Below, piece by piece: positions 8,829 through 19,200 of a DNA stretch of 64,000 nucleotides (position 1 is its first letter; the number at the start of each line of letters is the position of its first letter). Where the stretch lies: contig CAOHYA010000001.1 in NCBI GenBank assembly GCA_948288625.1, positions 744,001 to 808,000 of the forward strand, given 5' to 3'. Source of the stretch: an uncultured Candidatus Saccharibacteria bacterium (GTDB lineage Bacteria > Patescibacteriota > Saccharimonadia > Saccharimonadales > Saccharimonadaceae). A program made the position numbers and the translations under genes. The notes below the pieces were generated by a model. It saw only the letters and a program-made list of their open reading frames with translations, did no database searches and was not told the DNA's origin.

Positions 8829-8915
8829 ATGACCTGCGGGTCCTCTACGCGCGTACGTTCGGACGGCCGAACCAATAGCGCTCTCTTTTTTAAAAAAATA
8901 ATTAATTCAAACTAA
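8829..8915 (+). CDS. putative 28-codon leader peptide upstream of ABC exporter
   Basis: Short ORF whose ATG lies 9 nt after the promoter -10. Its stop (TAA 8913-8915) lies 4 nt before the AAGGAGG ribosome-binding site of the exporter gene. It encodes 28 residues, with Arg and Ser early and FFKK late. The DNA beneath it carries two hairpins: GACC/GGTC at 8831-8842, and GTTCGG/CCGAAC around 8857-8872. The arrangement resembles attenuator leader peptides before transporter and resistance genes (inference). No experimental support can be drawn from sequence alone. Confidence 0.4.
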   Translation: MTCGSSTRVRSDGRTNSALFFKKIINSN

Positions 8916-8934
8916 CTCAAAGGAGGTTTCTCCC

Positions 8935-10686
8935 GTGTCTACGAACACTATGACTATTAAGTTGTATTGGCAACAAATAAAAAAATACAAAGTAAGCTTT
9001 TTCTTGATGCTCTTCGGCATACCGATCGCTTCGCTTCTTATCGATACGGCTGTCCCGTATTTCTTATCGCAAGCAGTAGGAACATTTGCCTCGAACGATT
9101 CGTCGTCGTTATGGCATTTCATTTTACTTGCTAGCTGCGCGGCAGTTGCTGGAGTAACATTTAACCTACTCGGTTTTCAAAGTGCCATAATTCACGAAAG
9201 TAAGGTACGCCAAGATCTAACTCTTTCTACCGCCGAGCAGCTCCTTCATAAAGACCAGAACTTTTTCTCGAACCAAAAAATCGGAGCTCTTACCGGCCAC
9301 TTCATCGCTTTCATAACATCGCACGTCGAATTGCAAGATTTGGTGATCATCCGAACTATCTCATTCATATTAAGCGTAGGGAGTGGCGTAACGATCATCT
9401 TTTTCCATGCACCATTGCTGGGAGCTATCATCCTCGCCCTAATCATCGGTCTGCTTATTCAAGTTCGTATATCCATGAAAATCCGCATGCCGTACCGTAT
9501 GGAACGCAAACGGCTTGTCGGCGAAGTAAATGGCGCTGCTGCCGATGCGATTGCGAATTCACTGACAGTGAAAACCTTCGCTAACGAAAAGTCCGAGCAC
9601 TCCACTCTTACCAAGCTGACCGACAAATACAGGTCTGTGTATCGTAAGGACTTCCGATTAATGTCGATCGAGGGTTCGTTCAGAATCTTGTTGATGGCAG
9701 CGGTTCAAATTATCGCGATTGCCGTTATGGCCACCCTGCTTACGAATGGCGCACTCGAGTTAGGCATCGCCATTTTTGCCATCGCTTACTTACAGCGCAT
9801 TGCGAGTCAGCTGTTTACGCTCGGAGATATCATGAATGGATACGACCGAATATTCCTCGCAGCGGCACCCATGACGGAAATTCTCGTAGAACAAAATGGC
9901 ATTAATGACACACCGAAAGCCCGTAAACTCACCGTCACGAAAGGTGAAATCGACTTTGATGAAGTTACTTACTCTTATGCGGATAGCACTGACGTACAGG
10001 TACTGGATTCATTATCGCTTCATATTCCCAGCGGTCAAAAAGTTGGCTTAGTAGGTACGTCCGGTGCTGGTAAAACCACTCTGACGAAACTACTGCTCCG
10101 GTTTGACGATAGTACGGCTGGTGACATTTTGATTGACGGGCAACCAATTCGGGCCGTAACCCAGCAAAGCCTTCGCAGAAGTATTGCCTATGTTCCTCAG
10201 GAGCCGACGTTATTCCATCGAAGCCTGAGAGAAAACATTGCCTATGGCCGCTTACATGCAACCGATGATGAAATAAAAGAAGCCGCCCGACAAGCAAATG
10301 CGCTAGGTTTCATCGAAAAGCTTCCTGACGGCCTCGACACTATCGTTGGTGAACGGGGCGTGAAATTATCAGGTGGCCAACGACAACGTATCGCGGTCGC
10401 GCGAGCAATCTTGAAAGACGCACCGATTCTCATACTCGACGAGGCTACCTCGGCACTTGATTCAGAGTCCGAGAAACTTATCCAACAAGCGCTCGATAAA
10501 CTTATGCAAGGGCGAACAAGCATAGTCGTTGCTCACCGTTTATCGACCATCGCGAAGCTAGACCGAATTATCGTTATGGATAGCGGAAAAATCGTTGAAG
10601 ACGGCACTCACCAGGAACTCATCGGTCAAGGCGGTATCTATGCTACCCTGTGGGCACATCAATCAGGTGGCTTTATCGAAGAATAA
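8935..10686 (+). CDS. ABC multidrug/lipid exporter, fused TMD-NBD (MsbA/BmrA type)
   Basis: Half-size ABC exporter (583 aa), presumably working as a homodimer. Residues 1-310 form six membrane helices of the ABC_membrane type. The nucleotide-binding domain (about 330-583) has Walker A GTSGAGKTT, a Q-loop, signature LSGGQRQR, Walker B ILILDEATS and the H-loop in VVAHRLST. The start is GTG at 8935, with AAGGAGG (8920-8926) 8 nt upstream. This is one of the strongest Shine-Dalgarno sites in the window and contrasts with its leaderless neighbours. It is a single-gene unit closed by a terminator. The substrate cannot be predicted. Confidence 0.92.
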   Translation: MSTNTMTIKLYWQQIKKYKVSFFLMLFGIPIASLLIDTAVPYFLSQAVGTFASNDSSSLWHFILLASCAAVAGVTFNLLGFQSAIIHESKVRQDLTLSTAEQLLHKDQNFFSNQKIGALTGHFIAFITSHVELQDLVIIRTISFILSVGSGVTIIFFHAPLLGAIILALIIGLLIQVRISMKIRMPYRMERKRLVGEVNGAAADAIANSLTVKTFANEKSEHSTLTKLTDKYRSVYRKDFRLMSIEGSFRILLMAAVQIIAIAVMATLLTNGALELGIAIFAIAYLQRIASQLFTLGDIMNGYDRIFLAAAPMTEILVEQNGINDTPKARKLTVTKGEIDFDEVTYSYADSTDVQVLDSLSLHIPSGQKVGLVGTSGAGKTTLTKLLLRFDDSTAGDILIDGQPIRAVTQQSLRRSIAYVPQEPTLFHRSLRENIAYGRLHATDDEIKEAARQANALGFIEKLPDGLDTIVGERGVKLSGGQRQRIAVARAILKDAPILILDEATSALDSESEKLIQQALDKLMQGRTSIVVAHRLSTIAKLDRIIVMDSGKIVEDGTHQELIGQGGIYATLWAHQSGGFIEE

Positions 10687-10696
10687 AATGAACATA

Positions 10697-10733
10697 AAAA
10701 ACCCTGCTCGTATATCGGCAGGATTTTTTATAT
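10697..10733. terminator. bidirectional rho-independent terminator
   Basis: CCTGC...GCAGG is flanked by A-rich and T-rich runs, so it can end the exporter transcript on the plus strand and the bL25 transcript on the minus strand. Confidence 0.85.
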
Positions 10734-10744
10734 ATCGTTAGATA

Positions 10745-11476
10745 TTATTTATTTGCATCAACATTTGATTGCTTTGGCTCGTCTTGCAACTTACCACCGG
10801 GCTTGGTCTCTTCAGCTTGAGTATCCTGAGGAGTATCGCTTCCGTTATCAGCTTCTACGTCGGTGTCGATTGTCGCGTCACCGGCAGCAGCTTCGTTAGC
10901 CGCCTCGAGTGCAGCTGGTTCATATACGTTAGCGACAACCAATTCAAGGTCTTGCTCTACGTCAGCAAATTCGACACCTTCCGGCAAAGTAATATCACCA
11001 ACGGTAATTTTATCTTCGTCGCTTTCAAGGTGGGCGATTGAAATTTCAAGTGACTCAGGCAATGCCGCCGGTTTCGCCTTAACTTCAAGCTGCTCGATAG
11101 CCTGAAGAACAATTAAGCCAGCTTTTTCAGCCGCGCTTTCGCCCTGGCCAACAAGTACGATTGGTACTTGAGTAGTAATGACATCGTTTTGCTTGATAGC
11201 ATGGAACGCAACGTGTAGTACGCGATGCTTTACTGGATCAATTTCGATTTCTTTGATGATTGCGAGCTTTTTCTTACCGTCGATTGTTAAGTGAACTGGG
11301 GTATGCTTACCAGCTTCTTTGACAACTTTGGCAGTTTCAACAGCCGCAGATTGAGTGGATACGGGTTCATCGTGGCCACCGTACACAACACTCGGAACAA
11401 AACCGCTTTGACGAAGCTTCGATACTTTCTTACCGCTTGCTTCACGCTTTTCTAGTTTCAATGTAATTTCGTGCAT
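10745..11476 (-). CDS. rplY: 50S ribosomal protein bL25, CTC form
   Basis: 5S rRNA-binding ribosomal protein (243 aa). The N-terminal L25 domain (about 1-92) is followed by the TL5/CTC beta domain (about 100-185) and an acidic, low-complexity tail of ~55 residues rich in Ala, Asp and Glu. The tail is longer than in typical CTC proteins and probably disordered. A clear Shine-Dalgarno AGAGGAGAG precedes the ATG at 11474-11476. Confidence 0.92.
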   Translation of the reverse strand: MHEITLKLEKREASGKKVSKLRQSGFVPSVVYGGHDEPVSTQSAAVETAKVVKEAGKHTPVHLTIDGKKKLAIIKEIEIDPVKHRVLHVAFHAIKQNDVITTQVPIVLVGQGESAAEKAGLIVLQAIEQLEVKAKPAALPESLEISIAHLESDEDKITVGDITLPEGVEFADVEQDLELVVANVYEPAALEAANEAAAGDATIDTDVEADNGSDTPQDTQAEETKPGGKLQDEPKQSNVDANK

Positions 11477-11578
11477 TTCTCTCCTCTTTAACTGTCGTTT
11501 TGACTGGTATCAATTATAGCATATTTATTACCCTTTGACGAATAGAGTTCAAGATTAAGACGTGATATAATCCAAGGA

Positions 11579-12250
11579 ATGATACCTGGCGTTGATCTTA
11601 TCGAATTTATTAAGTGGGCAAGCATTATTGGCGTCGCCCTTATCGTGTTTGCCGAATCCGGTTTATTAATCGGCTTTTTCCTTCCTGGTGACAGCTTATT
11701 ATTTACTACAGGCTTTCTCATCCATGCCGGTTTTCTCGATGTAAATATTCACATAGCGGTGCTTATCATTTTCTTAGCGGCCGTTATCGGTGATAGTGTC
11801 GGGTATACTTTCGGTCGCAAGCTTGGCCCACGTTTGTTTAAAAAGCCGGATGCTCGCCTTTTCAAACAAGAATATATTCAACAAGCGCAAAAGTTTTATG
11901 AAAAGCATGGCGGTAAAACCATCATCATCGCACGGTTCGTACCAATCGTTCGTACATTCGCACCGGTCGTTGCCGGCGCCAGCGAAATGGACTATCGCCG
12001 CTTCCTCACTTTCAACGTTATTGGCGGATTACTATGGGCAGCTGGCGTCACGTATGCTGGGTTCCTCCTTGGTGGCTTCTTCGAGCAAATAGGCATTGAA
12101 ATTGATACCATTTTATTACCGATCATCGCGATCATCATTCTGATTTCAGTACTTCCGCCTGTTATTCATATTTTGAAAGACAAGAAAAACCGCGATGCAT
12201 TATGGCTTGCGGTGAAAAAACAACTCAATAGTATTTTTGGCCGTAAGTAA
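11579..12250 (+). CDS. DedA family membrane protein
   Basis: Polytopic membrane protein of 223 aa in the DedA/VTT (SNARE-associated) superfamily, linked in other bacteria to undecaprenyl-phosphate or lipid scrambling. Typical motifs are ESGLLIGFFLPGDSLL near the N-terminus, FYEKHGGKTIIIARFVPIVRTFAPVVAG in the re-entrant region (shown here as a position, about residues 103-130), and a GG-containing helix after it. TATAAT (11566-11571) ends 7 nt before the ATG, so the mRNA is predicted to be leaderless. Confidence 0.9.
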   Translation: MIPGVDLIEFIKWASIIGVALIVFAESGLLIGFFLPGDSLLFTTGFLIHAGFLDVNIHIAVLIIFLAAVIGDSVGYTFGRKLGPRLFKKPDARLFKQEYIQQAQKFYEKHGGKTIIIARFVPIVRTFAPVVAGASEMDYRRFLTFNVIGGLLWAAGVTYAGFLLGGFFEQIGIEIDTILLPIIAIIILISVLPPVIHILKDKKNRDALWLAVKKQLNSIFGRK

Positions 12251-12300
12251 GTTCTACCAGGGTTGCTAAATACCGCTTATACGGCCATACTTATGTTTAT

Positions 12301-14085
12301 ATGGCACACCATGCAAAACAGCATCTAGGCTCGACCTTACACGATAATGGTGTGGACTTTACCGTCTGGGCACCGTTTGCCGTATCGGTAAACCTACTCT
12401 TAACGATTGAGTTTGATTCCGAAGTGATTCCTATGAAAAGTGACGGCCATGGGTATTGGAGCGTTCAAAACGTCGAAGCTCAAGCTGGCCAATCCTACTT
12501 ATACGAAATCGAAACTTCTGCAGGTGAAAAACTAAAACGCAACGACCCGTACGCCCGGCAACTCACCGATTCCGACAACGGTGCCTCGGTCATCATTGCT
12601 CACGATTTTGAATGGGAAGATGCCGAAGATTTTACTTCAGTCGAACATAACAAAGCAATTATCTATGAATTACACATCGGTACATTTAATCGTCCCGACG
12701 CATCGACCGCCGGCACCTTTTATACTGCGATCGAAAAATTAGAGTACCTTCAAAACCTCGGTGTAAACTATATCGAACTCATGCCCGTGACCAGCATGGC
12801 CCAAAGTCATGGTTGGGGATACGCTCCAAACTATATTTTTTCCGTCGAAAATGCCTACGGTGGTCGGCGTGGGTTGCTTGATTTCGTCAAAGCATGCCAC
12901 GAAAAAGGTATCGCCGTTATTCTTGACGTCGTTTATAACCACTTCTTCAACGAAACCGATTTATGGCAATATGATGGTTGGAGCGAAAATAACCGCGGAG
13001 GCATCTACTTTTATAACGATGAACGAGGTGAGACACCGTGGGGCGGCCGGCCGGACTACGGGCGCCCTGAAGTTCGTCAGTTCATTCTCGATAACGTGGC
13101 AATGTGGCTGACCGAATTCAAAATAGACGGCCTCAGGGTCGATTCGACAATTTTCATGCGCAATACCGAAGGCGACAATGATAAACACGACCTTGATATT
13201 GCTGACGCCTGGGGCTTACTAGGCGAAATTAATTCACTGGCCCATAAAATTAACCCGAACGCGTTGATGATCGCCGAAGATAACGCCAGCAATGACGCTA
13301 TCGTTCAGCCGGTTTCAAAAAACGGCATGGGCTTTAACGCCCAATGGGAAGTTGGCTTCCCACATGTAATTCGCGATAGCTTAGGTATTACGAAAAATAA
13401 TGACCAACCACGGCTCGACGGTATCCAATACGAGCTTGAACATACGTATACCGGCGATGCGTTCGACAAAGTCATATTTAGTGACTCACACGATACAGCC
13501 GCAAATGGTTCGGTGCGTTTGAATGAAGCAGTCACCCCAGGAAACGCCGGTAGTGTATTTGCTCGACAACGAACGTTATTAGCAAGCGCGGCGACACTTA
13601 CCGCACCCGGTATTCCCATGCTCCTGCAAGGCCAAGAATTTATGCAAGAAGGGTCGTTCAATGATTGGCAGATGTTAGATTGGGATAAAACGGAGCAATT
13701 CGAGGGAATCGTCCTCGCCCACAAACATTTGATTAATCTTCGGCTGAACGCATTCGGAAACACCAAAGGGCTTATCGGCCAATCTACTCACCTATTTCAT
13801 CGCGATGACACAAATAATGTCATTGCGTTTCACCGCTGGGATGCCGGCGGGCCAAACGACGACACGCTGGTTCTTATTAACTTCGATAAGAACCGACTCA
13901 AACACTATGAAATTACCTTACCGGTTTCAGGTGAGTGGCGCGTGCGTTTCAACAGTAGCTGGAAAGGCTATAGCAGCGATTTTCACGACACGCCTGTCGA
14001 AGTAATAAGCGCCAAGGAGAGTGGCAAGACCCACGTAGATATGTCTGAATTCAGCGTCATTATACTATCTAAAGAAGCGGTTTGA
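12301..14085 (+). CDS. GH13 alpha-glucan enzyme, branching-enzyme/trehalohydrolase-like
   Basis: Glycoside hydrolase family 13 enzyme of 594 aa with an N-terminal CBM48/isoamylase-N domain (about 10-100), a catalytic TIM barrel and a C-terminal all-beta domain. The four GH13 regions are visible: DVVYNHF, GLRVDST (nucleophile Asp), MIAEDN (acid/base Glu) and [10 protein letters not shown]. Length and the [16 protein letters not shown] stretch resemble malto-oligosyltrehalose trehalohydrolase, but it is also similar to short GlgB-type enzymes, so the exact reaction is open. No other glycogen or trehalose gene is adjacent. Its 3' end overlaps the 3' end of uvrA by 17 bp on the opposite strand. 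Confidence 0.82.
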   Translation: MAHHAKQHLGSTLHDNGVDFTVWAPFAVSVNLLLTIEFDSEVIPMKSDGHGYWSVQNVEAQAGQSYLYEIETSAGEKLKRNDPYARQLTDSDNGASVIIAHDFEWEDAEDFTSVEHNKAIIYELHIGTFNRPDASTAGTFYTAIEKLEYLQNLGVNYIELMPVTSMAQSHGWGYAPNYIFSVENAYGGRRGLLDFVKACHEKGIAVILDVVYNHFFNETDLWQYDGWSENNRGGIYFYNDERGETPWGGRPDYGRPEVRQFILDNVAMWLTEFKIDGLRVDSTIFMRNTEGDNDKHDLDIADAWGLLGEINSLAHKINPNALMIAEDNASNDAIVQPVSKNGMGFNAQWEVGFPHVIRDSLGITKNNDQPRLDGIQYELEHTYTGDAFDKVIFSDSHDTAANGSVRLNEAVTPGNAGSVFARQRTLLASAATLTAPGIPMLLQGQEFMQEGSFNDWQMLDWDKTEQFEGIVLAHKHLINLRLNAFGNTKGLIGQSTHLFHRDDTNNVIAFHRWDAGGPNDDTLVLINFDKNRLKHYEITLPVSGEWRVRFNSSWKGYSSDFHDTPVEVISAKESGKTHVDMSEFSVIILSKEAV

Positions 14086-16882
14086 GGTATTTACCGGTAA
14101 ACGATGCGCTCACTTTAGTGATAGCTTCCGGAGTACCGCTCGCAACGACCGTACCACCACCTTGTCCACCTTCAGGCCCCATATCAATAATATGGTCGGC
14201 ACTTTTGATGACATCAAGGTTATGTTCGATGATCACCATGCTGTTACCACCTTCGACGAGCTTGTGTAAAATACTCAGCAGGCGCTTTACGTCGGCACTA
14301 TGAAGGCCGGTCGTTGGCTCGTCGAGGATATACAATGTTTTACCCGTCGAACGTCGAGAGAGCTCAGAAGCTAATTTGATTCGTTGCGCTTCACCACCAC
14401 TAAAGGTTGTTGCCGGTTGGCCTAATTTGATGTAACCAAGCCCGACATCTACGAGCGTATTTAACTTGCGGGCGATGGCCGGTATATTCTCAAAGAATTT
14501 CGCACCTTGCTCAACGGTCATTTCGAGTACATCGCTAATGGTCGCATCTTTGTATTTGATCTCTAATGCCTCGCGGTTATATCGTTTACCCTTACAGACG
14601 TCACACGTAACATACACATCGGGCAAGAAGTGCATTTCGATCTTAATGACACCGTCACCCTGACAGTTTTCACAGCGACCGCCCTTAACGTTAAAGCTGA
14701 ACCGACCGGCTTTGTAGCCACGGATATTCGCTTCGTTCGTACCGGCGAATAATTCACGAATAGGCGTAAACACACCAGTATATGTAGCGGGGTTCGAACG
14801 TGGTGTTCGCCCAATAGCCGACTGATCGATAACAATGACCTTATCAAGCTGCGAGATGCCTTCGATGTTATCGTGGGCGCCAGGAACCGCGTGCGCCTTA
14901 TGCAGACGAGCAGATAATTCTTTAGCCAGAATATCGTTTACGAGCGTAGACTTTCCACTACCGCTTACACCACTTACCACCGTCATGACACCAAGCGGTA
15001 AAGTAACGTCAATATTTTTCAGGTTGTTTTCCCGGGCACCCTTGACGACAAGTTCACGGTTCTTTTCAAGGGAACGGCGCTTTTTCGGTACTTCGATTTT
15101 TTCATTTCCACTCAAGTAACGACCCGTCACGCTCTTGGGGTTTTCAGCAACTTCCGCCGGCGTACCATGGGCGACAACCTCGCCACCCGCCACACCAGCA
15201 CCGGGGCCGATATCAAGGAGGTAATCAGCTTGGCGAATAGTATCTTCATCGTGTTCCACCACCAGAACGGTATTACCTAAATCACGTAAATGTTTGAGAG
15301 TGTCGATCAAGCGGTCGTTATCACGTTGATGAAGCCCGATCGAAGGCTCGTCGAGTACGTACAACACACCTTGAAGGCCGGAGCCAATTTGTGTCGCCAA
15401 TCGGATTCGTTGCGCCTCCCCACCAGACAATGTGTTAGCTGCCCGAGAAAGTTCGAGGTAATTGAGCCCGACGTTATTCATGAACCCGAGGCGTGACTGG
15501 ATTTCTTTCAAAATTTGGCTGGCGATAAACGCTTCCTGCTCGTTCAGCTTCAAAGTATTCTCAAATAGATCAAGCGCATCTTCTACGCCAAGCGTACAAA
15601 TATCCATAATGTTTAAATCGTGAATAGTCACCGCTAGGACGACCGGCTTCAAACGAGCACCATGGCACGCCGTACATTCACGGTCACGCATAAAGCGTTC
15701 GATATCTTTACGCATAAAGTCACTATCGGTTTCTTTATAGCGTCGCTCAAGGTTTGGAATGACGCCTTCGTACGTCGAATCATACGAACGGCCATCACCG
15801 AGCGAAATACGATACTTTTGATCGCCCGTACCGTAAAGGATTTTTTGCACCGCTTCAGGCGACATGTCTTTTACGGGAATCTTGATGTTGAATTTATGTG
15901 CTTCAGCCACCGCTTTGAGACGCTTCATATACCACGCATCACTATTGACGCGGTTATACGGACGAATCGCACCTTCGGCGATAGTCAAATTCGGGTTAAA
16001 TACTAATTCAGGGTCAACTTCGAGCCGACTACCCAACCCAGTACACACCGGACATGCACCTTGAGGAGCATTAAAACTAAAGAGGCGAGGTTCAAGTTCG
16101 GGAATTTCTTCATTCGGGTGGTCGACACAGGCATAGCGTTGGCTGTAAACATACGACTCCTCGGCATCGACGTCGAGGATTTCGACGACACCGCCGGAAA
16201 CATCAAGAGCTTGTTCGACCGACTGTGCAACTCGGCCACGAACGTCTTCCGATAGGGCGATACGATCGACGACAATTTCAATAGTGTGCTTGTATTTTTT
16301 ATCAAGTGTCGGATATTCGTCTAATGAATACACGACGCCATCAACGCGGGCACGGGCGAACCCAAGCCGCCGGTATTGTTCGGGAATATGAGCGAACTCA
16401 CCTTTTTTGTCTTTGGCGATCGGGGCTAAGATCATCAAACGAGCCCCATCTTGAAGCTTCATGATCTCATCGATAATATCCTGAGGGGTTCTCCGGCTGA
16501 CCGGTTTACCACAAATTGGACAGTGCGGCACGCCAATGCGAGCATACAATAGACGTAAATAATCATAGATTTCCGTTACGGTCGCAACGGTCGAACGAGG
16601 GTTTCGACTGGTGGATTTTTGGTCGATACTAATTGCCGGGCTCAAACCATCAATTTGGTCGACATCCGGCTTTTCCATAAGACCCAAGAATTGACGAGCA
16701 TAGCTCGATAAGCTTTCCACATAACGGCGCTGACCTTCGGCGTAAATGGTATCAAAAGCTAAGCTTGATTTCCCCGAGCCGCTTAAACCTGTGATAACAA
16801 CAAGCTTATCGCGTGGAATTTCGACGCTTACATTTTTTAGGTTGTGCTCACGAGCACCTGTAACACGAATAACCTCTGACAT
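14069..16882 (-). CDS. uvrA: UvrABC system protein A
   Basis: DNA-damage-recognising ATPase of nucleotide excision repair (937 aa, usual length). It has two ABC modules: Walker [10 protein letters not shown] near residue 32 and GVSGSGKST in the second half, signatures LSGGEAQR and FSGGEAQR, and Cys-rich zinc fingers ([19 protein letters not shown] with [10 protein letters not shown]). TATAAT (16892-16897) ends 9 nt before the ATG, so the transcript is predicted to be leaderless. Confidence 0.97.
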   Translation of the reverse strand: MSEVIRVTGAREHNLKNVSVEIPRDKLVVITGLSGSGKSSLAFDTIYAEGQRRYVESLSSYARQFLGLMEKPDVDQIDGLSPAISIDQKSTSRNPRSTVATVTEIYDYLRLLYARIGVPHCPICGKPVSRRTPQDIIDEIMKLQDGARLMILAPIAKDKKGEFAHIPEQYRRLGFARARVDGVVYSLDEYPTLDKKYKHTIEIVVDRIALSEDVRGRVAQSVEQALDVSGGVVEILDVDAEESYVYSQRYACVDHPNEEIPELEPRLFSFNAPQGACPVCTGLGSRLEVDPELVFNPNLTIAEGAIRPYNRVNSDAWYMKRLKAVAEAHKFNIKIPVKDMSPEAVQKILYGTGDQKYRISLGDGRSYDSTYEGVIPNLERRYKETDSDFMRKDIERFMRDRECTACHGARLKPVVLAVTIHDLNIMDICTLGVEDALDLFENTLKLNEQEAFIASQILKEIQSRLGFMNNVGLNYLELSRAANTLSGGEAQRIRLATQIGSGLQGVLYVLDEPSIGLHQRDNDRLIDTLKHLRDLGNTVLVVEHDEDTIRQADYLLDIGPGAGVAGGEVVAHGTPAEVAENPKSVTGRYLSGNEKIEVPKKRRSLEKNRELVVKGARENNLKNIDVTLPLGVMTVVSGVSGSGKSTLVNDILAKELSARLHKAHAVPGAHDNIEGISQLDKVIVIDQSAIGRTPRSNPATYTGVFTPIRELFAGTNEANIRGYKAGRFSFNVKGGRCENCQGDGVIKIEMHFLPDVYVTCDVCKGKRYNREALEIKYKDATISDVLEMTVEQGAKFFENIPAIARKLNTLVDVGLGYIKLGQPATTFSGGEAQRIKLASELSRRSTGKTLYILDEPTTGLHSADVKRLLSILHKLVEGGNSMVIIEHNLDVIKSADHIIDMGPEGGQGGGTVVASGTPEAITKVSASFTGKYLKPLL

Positions 16883-16944
16883 AACCGTCTAATTATACGC
16901 TTTTTTTGCAGTTTTTTCCAGTATGCCTTTTATTATGGCTATGC

Positions 16945-16974
16945 TTGCAATGCCTCTTACAGGGGTGCTATATT
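16945..16974 (+). promoter_or_regulatory. promoter of small membrane protein gene
   Basis: TTGCAA (16945-16950) and TATATT (16969-16974) with 18-nt spacing. The predicted start lies about 19 nt upstream of the ATG at 17000. It diverges from the uvrA promoter. Confidence 0.55.
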
Positions 16975-16999
16975 TTGTAGAACTTATCAAAGGCAAACA

Positions 17000-17245
17000 A
17001 TGAAAAAGACCATCACACTCATTTTTATTTTCTCGTCACTCGTGCTGATTCTCGACAGCTTCGATGTGAGCCACGCCCTTATGATGTTTTACTTAGTAGG
17101 TATTATTCCAGGAACTAATATATCTATCGATGCCGCACGAATGCTTGAATTTTTCGCACTTTTCACCGGCTTCATATTTGCCCGGATAGTGAACTCTACC
17201 TTTCGCTCGCTCAAACCTGAAACACCTGCAGTTAGCAACGCCTAA
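17000..17245 (+). CDS. small membrane protein of unknown function
   Basis: 81 aa with two hydrophobic segments (about 4-20 and 27-60, the second probably two short passes) and a polar C-terminus ending in PETPAVSNA. I do not recognise a family. It has its own promoter (16945-16974) and is convergent with sbcB, ending 10 nt from its stop. It could be a small envelope protein; the sequence allows nothing firmer. Confidence 0.55.
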   Translation: MKKTITLIFIFSSLVLILDSFDVSHALMMFYLVGIIPGTNISIDAARMLEFFALFTGFIFARIVNSTFRSLKPETPAVSNA

Positions 17246-17255
17246 GCCTAGCTTA

Positions 17256-18674
17256 TTACTCTTCATCGATAGGGACGATACTCTCGGCCCATAATTGCAT
17301 TTCTTGAAGCAAGAACAACCTTGATTCGTCCGTCGTTTGGCTCGCAAGTTGGTTAAGCCGCGTCACGAACCCGGGTAATGCCGCTTTGATATGAGCACCC
17401 CGCCATGCCTCCCACGCACCCACTTCATCCTCAGCTAAACTCCTTGGGAAATTACGAGCTTTGTAATGAAGAAGTAACGGGCTTAAGCGATCATCGACGA
17501 ACTCAGGATGAAGGTCGGCTAACTGCTGCTCGGTACTATTACGCACCTTTTCAATACGAAGATTATCGGTATCCGTTACGAACCCGTCATAGAGTTGAGC
17601 TTCAGGGTCCGAAGCTTTTTTGTACTCAGGCTTACTTTCAAACAAAGAACGGATATTTTCGGCAAACGCTGGTGACGACAATAAGGCTTTACGATTTTTG
17701 GTAACCGTAGCTTCGTCGAGGCCAATGCGCTCCCAGCCGCCTTGCTGCTCAAGTACGCCTAATGGAGCCACGGCTGGTGCTCGATTATACTGAAGTTCTT
17801 TTACCGGTAACGCGACGAAACCATCCTTTTGACGTTCTTCCCAGGTCGCATAGAACTTTTTTTGCAAGTCAGCTGGCGAAAGATTTAGAAATGGAGTTGG
17901 GTCGTGACGGAGGTCGTACACGACGACGTTTCCGTTTCGACCGGACGTAAGCGGAAAAGCCACGGTGGCTTTGTGAAACTCACCACTATACCTACCACTT
18001 ACATATACAAAAGGTTGTTTCGACTCAAGATTCACCAGTCGCTGAACGAGCTTTTTGTCCTTATGCGCAAATAGATGTTCGTATAATTTAGGTTGTTTAT
18101 CTTTTACGAGCTTCGTTACGGCAATTAAGGCTTCGACATCGCTCAGTGCATCGTGCGCCTTGAAGTGGTCGATACCATTTTCTTTAGTTATTAATTCAAG
18201 TTTGTTTACCGCTTTGCCATCTACTTCTGGCCACTTGATACCTTCGGGCCGGAGCGCGCGAGTCATACGAACCACGTCCAGTAGATCCCAGCGAGAACGG
18301 CCATCACGCCAACACCACGCATATGGGTCATAAAAGTTACGCCAAAACAAAGTGCGAATAAACTCATCATCAAAGCGAATACTGTTAAAACCCGTCGCGA
18401 CTGTTCCGGGAGTAAATATCTCCTCCATGAGGAATTTTGAGAACTCGGCCTCGGTATACCCATCAGCCTGGGTTTGCTGCGGAGTGATACCTGTGACAAT
18501 TAATGCATCAGGTGCCGGAAGTGTATCATCGTTTAATTTAACGAGAACATTATACGGCTCGCCTATCTGATTCAGCTCAAGGTCGGTACGAATACCGGCG
18601 AACTGCATGATACGGTCCTCTCGAGGGTTAAGACCGGACGTCTCTAGGTCGTAAAAGAAAAAAGTTTGCTCCAT
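17256..18674 (-). CDS. sbcB: exodeoxyribonuclease I
   Basis: 3'-5' single-strand DNA exonuclease (472 aa, the family's usual length). The DEDD-type exonuclease domain is at the N-terminus, with motif I FYDLETSG, motif II GFNSIRFDDEF and motif III AHDALSDVEA. It is followed by the ExoI SH3-like and C-terminal helical regions (for example the segment with LYDGFVTDTD). I start at the ATG at 18672-18674, because TATAAT (18681-18686) lies 6 nt upstream. A start further upstream would run across this promoter. Confidence 0.92.
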   Translation of the reverse strand: MEQTFFFYDLETSGLNPREDRIMQFAGIRTDLELNQIGEPYNVLVKLNDDTLPAPDALIVTGITPQQTQADGYTEAEFSKFLMEEIFTPGTVATGFNSIRFDDEFIRTLFWRNFYDPYAWCWRDGRSRWDLLDVVRMTRALRPEGIKWPEVDGKAVNKLELITKENGIDHFKAHDALSDVEALIAVTKLVKDKQPKLYEHLFAHKDKKLVQRLVNLESKQPFVYVSGRYSGEFHKATVAFPLTSGRNGNVVVYDLRHDPTPFLNLSPADLQKKFYATWEERQKDGFVALPVKELQYNRAPAVAPLGVLEQQGGWERIGLDEATVTKNRKALLSSPAFAENIRSLFESKPEYKKASDPEAQLYDGFVTDTDNLRIEKVRNSTEQQLADLHPEFVDDRLSPLLLHYKARNFPRSLAEDEVGAWEAWRGAHIKAALPGFVTRLNQLASQTTDESRLFLLQEMQLWAESIVPIDEE

Positions 18675-18720
18675 GTGTCTATTATAGGTGATAAAGATAT
18701 AATCAGTATGAAACGCAAAC

Positions 18721-18741
18721 AAAAAAACACCCATTGGGTGC
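18721..18741 (-). terminator. terminator of the structured RNA
   Basis: On the minus strand, CACCC-AAT-GGGTG is followed by seven T residues (18727 down to 18721). It ends the RNA just short of the sbcB promoter. Confidence 0.85.
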
Positions 18742-19194
18742 TTACGAGGGTAATAAACAAGTCGGAAGGTCCTAGCGCGGGGCAGGAAGGCGAAGTGCAG
18801 TGCACCTCGAACACTTCCTGCCCCAGCAAACGAGCAGTTTGCTATTTAGTTGTCGCCCTTAGCGCAGTCAGGATGAGGCCTGAAAGCTACTTGAGCAGAA
18901 GGCGCCTCCCCTTGTATAAGGGAAGGCTAGCTATGCTTTTTGAACACGTGTTCTCCTAACGCCGCATCTCGGATGCGATAGACGAGGTTTGCTTTTCTGG
19001 GTTGTAGTACGCCGTATTTATGTCATAGCGCGCGGTGACGCGCTTAGACTACCTCGTACGAATAGGTGGAGCACATTTATGTTCTTCTCCTTCCGACTTG
19101 TCGATGAACTCCGCAATGAGCTGATATCCGCAAAGTGTAAACACGATGCAAATCAGCGAGCATGCCCAACTCTGTATGTGAGCCATTGCGATTC
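18721..19194 (-). ncRNA. highly structured ~470-nt RNA of unknown family
   Basis: Between sbcB and obgE there is no convincing protein gene, but there is a complete RNA transcription unit on the minus strand: a consensus promoter (19201-19229), dense secondary structure and a T-tailed terminator (18721-18741). A perfect 13-bp helix pairs 19089-19101 with 18757-18769 and encloses most of the RNA. Inside are an 11-bp stem (18779-18789 with 18814-18824, containing a further hairpin), 7-bp AGCAAAC/GTTTGCT (18825-18843), a 10-bp stem (18904-18927) and the palindrome GAACACGTGTTC near 18950. The 5' domain is closed by CGCAATG/CATTGCG (19184-19190 with 19112-19118). I looked for tmRNA ends with a T-arm and CCA, the RNase P GAGGAAAGTCC motif and the SRP GGAA tetraloop region, and found none. 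Confidence 0.75.
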
Positions 19195-19200
19195 AGTAAC

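Noticed and set aside
18721..19194. tmRNA, RNase P RNA or SRP RNA identity for the structured RNA
   Set aside because: No T-arm with CCA end, no GAGGAAAGTCC core, and no SRP tetraloop region on either strand. Partial look-alikes (AAGCAAACC; AGCTACTTGAGC on the other strand) were isolated and not in the right context.
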